Source: Miscanthus floridulus
Taxonomy: Eukaryota > Streptophyta > Magnoliopsida > Poales > Poaceae
NCBI RefSeq assembly: GCF_019320115.1
Contig: NC_089588.1
Span: 112,840,733 to 112,904,732 of the forward strand
DNA length: 64,000 bases
Reading direction: 5' to 3'
Positions 59,881 to 64,000 of this stretch are shown here, one piece after another. The notes beneath the pieces were generated by a model that was not told where the DNA came from, made no database searches, and saw nothing but the letters and a program-made list of their open reading frames with translations. The stretch's first letter is position 1; each line of letters starts with the position of its first letter. The position numbers were made by a program, and so were the translations under genes.

Positions 59881-61225
59881 CACTTTGGAAGCATTGTTGG
59901 AAGATGGATTTAATTTGTTACATCCTGTTGTGCTGCACAATATCACTATCAGTTGTTCACTTGAGAGCAAAATCATAGAACTGCAGAAGATAGATGTAGG
60001 TATATTTCACATCAAGAGAAAGATGCAAGAGCAAGAAACCAAGCATTTTAGATTAGATGAAAGAGGTGTGCTATGGTTTGAGGACCGACTTGTGGTACCG
60101 AAAGATCGTGAGCTTAGAAATCAAATTTTAGATGAAGCTCATTCGTCCAAGTTGTCTATCCACCCGGGTAGTAGCAAGATGTATCAAGATTTGAAAAACC
60201 ATTTTGGTGGACCAAGATGAAGAAAGAGATCATCGCCTATGTCGCTAGGTGCAATAATTGTAGTAGAGTAAAGGCCGTTCATTTGAAATCTGCTGGATTA
60301 CTTCAGCCACTTGCCTACTCCAGGATGGAAATGGGAAGAAATAAGTATGGACTTTATTACAGGCCTTCCGGTGACACAGCAAGGTCATGATTCCATATGG
60401 GTCATTATAGATCGTCTCACCAAGTCAGCACATTTTATACTGGTGAACACAAGGTATCACATGGGGAAGTACGCTGAGCTGTACGTGTCTCAGATCATGA
60501 GACTACATGGAATACCTAGGACTATAATCTTAGATCGGGGACCACAGTTTATAGCTTGTTTCTAGGAACACTTGCACCAGGCTTTGGGGACTAAACTAAT
60601 CAGAAGTTCAGTATACCATCCACAAACTTTCGGATAGACTGAGCGAGTACACCAGATCCTAGAAGATTTGCTGAGAGCCTGTGTTATATCTTCCAAGGGT
60701 TCATGGGAGAAATGGCTACCTTTAGCCGAGTTCTCCTACAACAACAGTTATCAAGGAAGCATCAAGATGGCTCCGTTTGAAGCCTTGTACGGTAGGAAAT
60801 GTAGAAGTCCTTTGAATTGGATTGAGCCCGGCGAAAGGAGATACTTTGGCATTGACTTTGTCACTAAAGCTAAAGAGTAGGTGCGCATTATCCAATAGCA
60901 TATGAAAGTAGCTCAGTCAAGACAAAAGAGTTATGCTGATAAAAGAAGAAGACCACTGAACTTTTGAAGTGGGAGACTATGTATACTTAAAAGTGTCACC
61001 CATGAAAGGAGTATAGAGATTTGGAGTGAAAAGAAAGCTTGCGCCTAGGTAGTGTAGGGCCATACAAGATTACTGAATGGAAAGGGAATGTCGCTTACAA
61101 GTTACAACTTCCTCCAGAGATGAGTGCAATATTCGATGTCTTCCATGTTTCTCAGTTGAAGAGATGTCTTTGCATACCTTAGGAAGCCATTGCACCCACT
61201 AACATTGAGCTCCAATTGGATTTGA
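59881..61225 (+). pseudogene. Element C integrase, degenerate
   Basis: The zinc-binding N terminus includes [20 protein letters not shown] and, after a frameshift, CNNCSRVKA. The catalytic core has SMDFITGLPVTQQGHDSIWV, IDRLTKSAHFILV and ILDRGPQF; the last third includes PLAEFSYNNSYQ and ALYGRKCRSPL. Stops occur at about 60563 and 60878. Confidence 0.88.
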
Positions 61226-61437
61226 CCTACGAAGAGAAACCAATCCGAGTGTTAGAAGAGATGGAAAGAGTAACACGGAGTAAGTCATTAAGTTCTACAC
61301 AGTGGTGTGGAATAATCATAGTGAACAAGATGCCACGTGGGAACGGGAGGATTATTTACGTGAGGTTTATCCCGCCTTTTTCTAAGAATGGTAGGTCTTG
61401 CAAATCTCGGGATGAGATTTCTATAAGGGGGAGGGGC
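61226..61437 (+). pseudogene. Element C chromodomain and polypurine tract
   Basis: KPIRVLEEMERVTRSK is followed, one frame over, by NNHSEQDATWEREDYLREVY, the conserved chromodomain motif, and a TAA. AAGGGGGAGGGGC (61425-61437) is the polypurine tract that primes plus-strand synthesis, directly before the 3' LTR. Confidence 0.85.
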
Positions 61438-64000
61438 TGTAACATCCCTAGGTGTTAGGCTTGCATAATTTGACTTGCATTGCATGAGCATAAGCATCAA
61501 GCATTCATATATAAGCTTTTACATGTGAAACGTATAATTGAAACATGTGAAACCTGCCTTGTTATTTTATATTTCCATATGTGTATGCTTATGATCATAT
61601 GTGAATAAGTGTAAGTGGTTGATGTTGGTCACTAAAGCACCTTAGCTACACTTAGGATGACTAATGGAACAATGTTCATGTAGATCACCTTGTCTAATTA
61701 ATCTCCTAAGTGATGATATGCTTGTTGACCTAGGAAGTATCTATATGTAACCAATGTGTAAATGATTGTGGAACCTTAGGAATACCTTAAACATGTTTAT
61801 AATGTCACTAGGAAAAACTTTGGTATTCATGACTAAGGCTAGTTTCGTCTCTAAGTCATAGATAGTGTAAGTCATCATTTTCAAGTGGTATGTTTGACTG
61901 AAGTTGAATGTCACTTTAGAAACTTTGCATGGTTGTGTACCCTAAAACAAAGTTGTAGAACTCAAGTAGTGTAACAACTTTTATTTTTGGGTCATAGGCT
62001 AGTTCAGCTCCTAACATGCTTGAATTTGGCTCACAAGATTCAACATTGTGCTGTTTTTCACACGAGAAATTTTCTAAGTCTTATGTCTGACAGTGTTGAC
62101 GTGCCCCACTTTGTGATGATCTAACTCAATAACCATTGCGAATTAGGAGTAGAGTTCTAAAGCAATTTTGTAGCTGGTATGTAGATCTCCAACTCTTATT
62201 AAGGACTTGCCCGCTAACTTGCCACCGTTTAGGATTTAGAAGGGATGGAAAATGCGTTGTCAGGCTTGCCATCGGACTCTGACGGATCCCGCGTCGCGTC
62301 GTGTCATGGCCGACCACCGATAAAGATAGGCCACCATGTGGACACCGCTAGCTGACGTTGGGCCTTGCCGTAGTGCGCTGGCACACGATATCTGAGAACC
62401 CAGGTGCCTTATTTCGCACTCACGCGCTCACTCTCTCCCTCCCCACTGCTCTCTCTCTCGCTCTCACCGCGGAGAACTGAGCGCCGTCGCGCACCCGCAC
62501 TGCTCCGCCGTCGCCTAGCGCCTGCTCCATCATGCCATTGCCGCCTCCATCTTGCAATTAGCTTTGTCGTGTTCCCCTCTACCTCCTCGATGTGCTTGTA
62601 GTGCCAGATGAGCTATAGTGGGGGTGAAATCGCCGTTCCCATCCTTGCCGGAGAGCTCGGCTTCCATGGCCACCTTCACGGTGAGCTCGCCGCTGCTCAG
62701 CTCCATCACACGTTCCTTCACCTTTTTCATGTTAGAGCTTGGGTAGGATGTGTACTAGCTTGTAGCATGATGTTACGGCGAGCCATTTCCTCATCGGCGC
62801 GAAACACGACGTGCAGCGCCGCTGCGCTCTCACTACCGTGCCACCGCGCACGTGGGCAGATCTCGTCGAGCATGTCGCCTAGCCTTGGTAGTCGCAATAG
62901 GGTCATGTCATCACCACAGAGCTTGTGCGCTCCTCACCTAGACTTGTCGTGGCCAAAGACGGCTGGCACACCTCCGTGCAGCGCCGTCACGGTGCCATGG
63001 CCACCGACAAGCATGCTCCGTTGCATCTGCGCTGCCACCACCTATGTCAGTCGATGTGGCTTAGTGAGTAGGTCACGTAGGTGGGGTTGGTTTCACCGGA
63101 GTGCTCGCTGTTGATGAGATAACGCCGGCCAACACCGTGCTCTATCTTCAGGTCACTGATCGGTGGACCCCGCTAACCCGTGGGTCCCCTCTGTCAGCGA
63201 CTGCGATTTAGGGTTTCTGTTATTTCTTTTACAGATTTGTGAGCTAACTTTGGAAAATCATATCTAGGGCTAGGAATGTCCAATTTTGGTGAACCAAATT
63301 TTGTTGTGTTCCTTATGAAGTATAGTATTTTATAAAAATATGAGATGTACAGTTTCTGGTATTTTTATTGGTAAATAAAAAATAGCTAGATAAGTGTTTT
63401 TTGAATGTTTACAATTTTGTAAAATGTGTAACTTGAGCTAGGAATGTGATAAAATTTTGATTCTAATTTTGCTAATCTTGTGTTGACTTGATCTAGCTAG
63501 GAAAAATAATAAACTTGCAGTAAACTTGATTGAAATATGATCTTTCTATTTATCTATTAATAAATGGTGTTTTCTAAGGAAAATTATAGGGATAAAAATA
63601 AGTAACATATTGCTATGCAAATTTTTGTACAGTATTATGGAACTAGTAGGAAGCTAAGAAAAATATATAATCTGTTGTTTGACACTTTTCTATAGGGTTA
63701 ACTACTTTTACTAAAATAAACATTGCTAGCTTGTCATTTTTGTAGAGGATGTTATACATGTCCAAATGGTATGAAATTTTCACATTATTCTATTGTAAGA
63801 ACTAGGAAGCTATTGAAATTTTATGAGAATTTATTGTGCACATTTGGTATATGTTTGTTAATTCCCCAAATTATCTAATTAAATTAATAAAGACATTTAA
63901 ATAAATAAATTGTGCTTGACCATGATGTTTTCTATGGTGCTTGTGATGCATATGAACTGTTGATGTTAATAGTAAGGCTTAGAAGCAATTGGTTGTATGC
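61438..64000 (+). repeat. Element C 3' LTR, continuing past the window end
   Basis: It begins TGTAACATCCCTAGGTG and aligns with 39574-41837 and then 52180-52457. It lacks element B, which shows that B inserted into the 5' LTR after C had integrated. About 2.2 kb of this LTR should lie outside the window. Confidence 0.92.

Larger units (their letters stand above)
39574..64000 (+). mobile_element. Tekay/Del-type chromovirus (element C), interrupted by element B
   Basis: The 5' LTR is in two pieces (39574-41837 and 52180-54717), followed by a primer-binding site, an extra ORF, gag, protease, RT, RNase H, integrase with chromodomain, polypurine tract and a 3' LTR that leaves the window. RT and integrase motifs match the chromovirus group. 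The first 150 bp of the two LTRs differ at about five positions by eye, so C is relatively young, yet its coding region already has several stops and frameshifts. C is inserted in element E. Confidence 0.9.

Overview
The window is a repeat-dense stretch of a grass nuclear genome, probably a panicoid/andropogonoid grass. This is an inference from the coiled-coil (non-TIR) NLR gene, the chromovirus and Tat-type Ty3 retrotransposons, CACTA ends with CACTCGGCAAA subterminal repeats, and Stowaway, Harbinger and hAT-like MITEs. There is one credible host protein-coding gene. No tRNA, rRNA or CRISPR array was recognised.

Region by region. (1) 1-1.93 kb is an LTR fragment (element G) lying antisense, with an internal 281-bp tandem duplication, ending within about 20 bp of the stop codon of the only gene. 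(2) 1942-5091, minus strand, is a two-exon CC-NB-ARC-LRR disease-resistance-type gene with all NB-ARC motifs and one unusual residue (VHH in place of VHD in the MHD motif). (3) 5.1-10.2 kb is intergenic DNA with MITEs (Harbinger-type with TTA duplication, Stowaway with TA duplication, a hAT-like one) and CACTA-type subterminal repeats. (4) 10.27-15.84 kb is a GC-rich body ending in a CACTA terminus, split by a complete 4.74-kb solo LTR (element D) with a perfect CTCCT duplication. (5) 15.8-19.7 kb holds three copies of one MITE family and a possible Helitron-like 5' end. (6) 19715-28669 is element A, a non-autonomous minus-strand retrotransposon with two 3.9-kb LTRs around a 1.1-kb non-coding interior. 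(7) 28.67-29.96 kb is a probable fragment of another LTR element (F). (8) 29965-39573 is element E, a decayed Tat-lineage Ty3 element with 5' LTR, gag, protease, RT, RNase H, a second (archaeal-type) RNase H, integrase and a 3' tandem-repeat region. (9) E is interrupted at 39574 by element C, a plus-strand Tekay/Del-type chromovirus that runs to the window end. C's 5' LTR is itself interrupted by element B (41838-52174, minus strand, perfect TAAAC duplication). The nesting is therefore F > E > C > B, the outermost level being tentative.

How the parts fit together. A, B, C, D and G belong to one LTR lineage (C and B carry recognisable chromodomains). Their long LTRs barely align overall but share the same ends and three ordered modules: a short ORF (acidic in most copies), a GGCAAGCCCCG block, and about 1 kb downstream a hairpin (GAGTAC-N5/6-GTACTC) flanked by GTAAGT and a TTGTTGCAG-like sequence. 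The hairpin pairing persists although bases have changed, and I consider it the most interesting signal here. Element C also has an extra coiled-coil/acidic ORF between its primer-binding site and gag. All retroelement coding regions contain stops and frameshifts, so none looks autonomous now; the NLR gene is the only intact coding unit.
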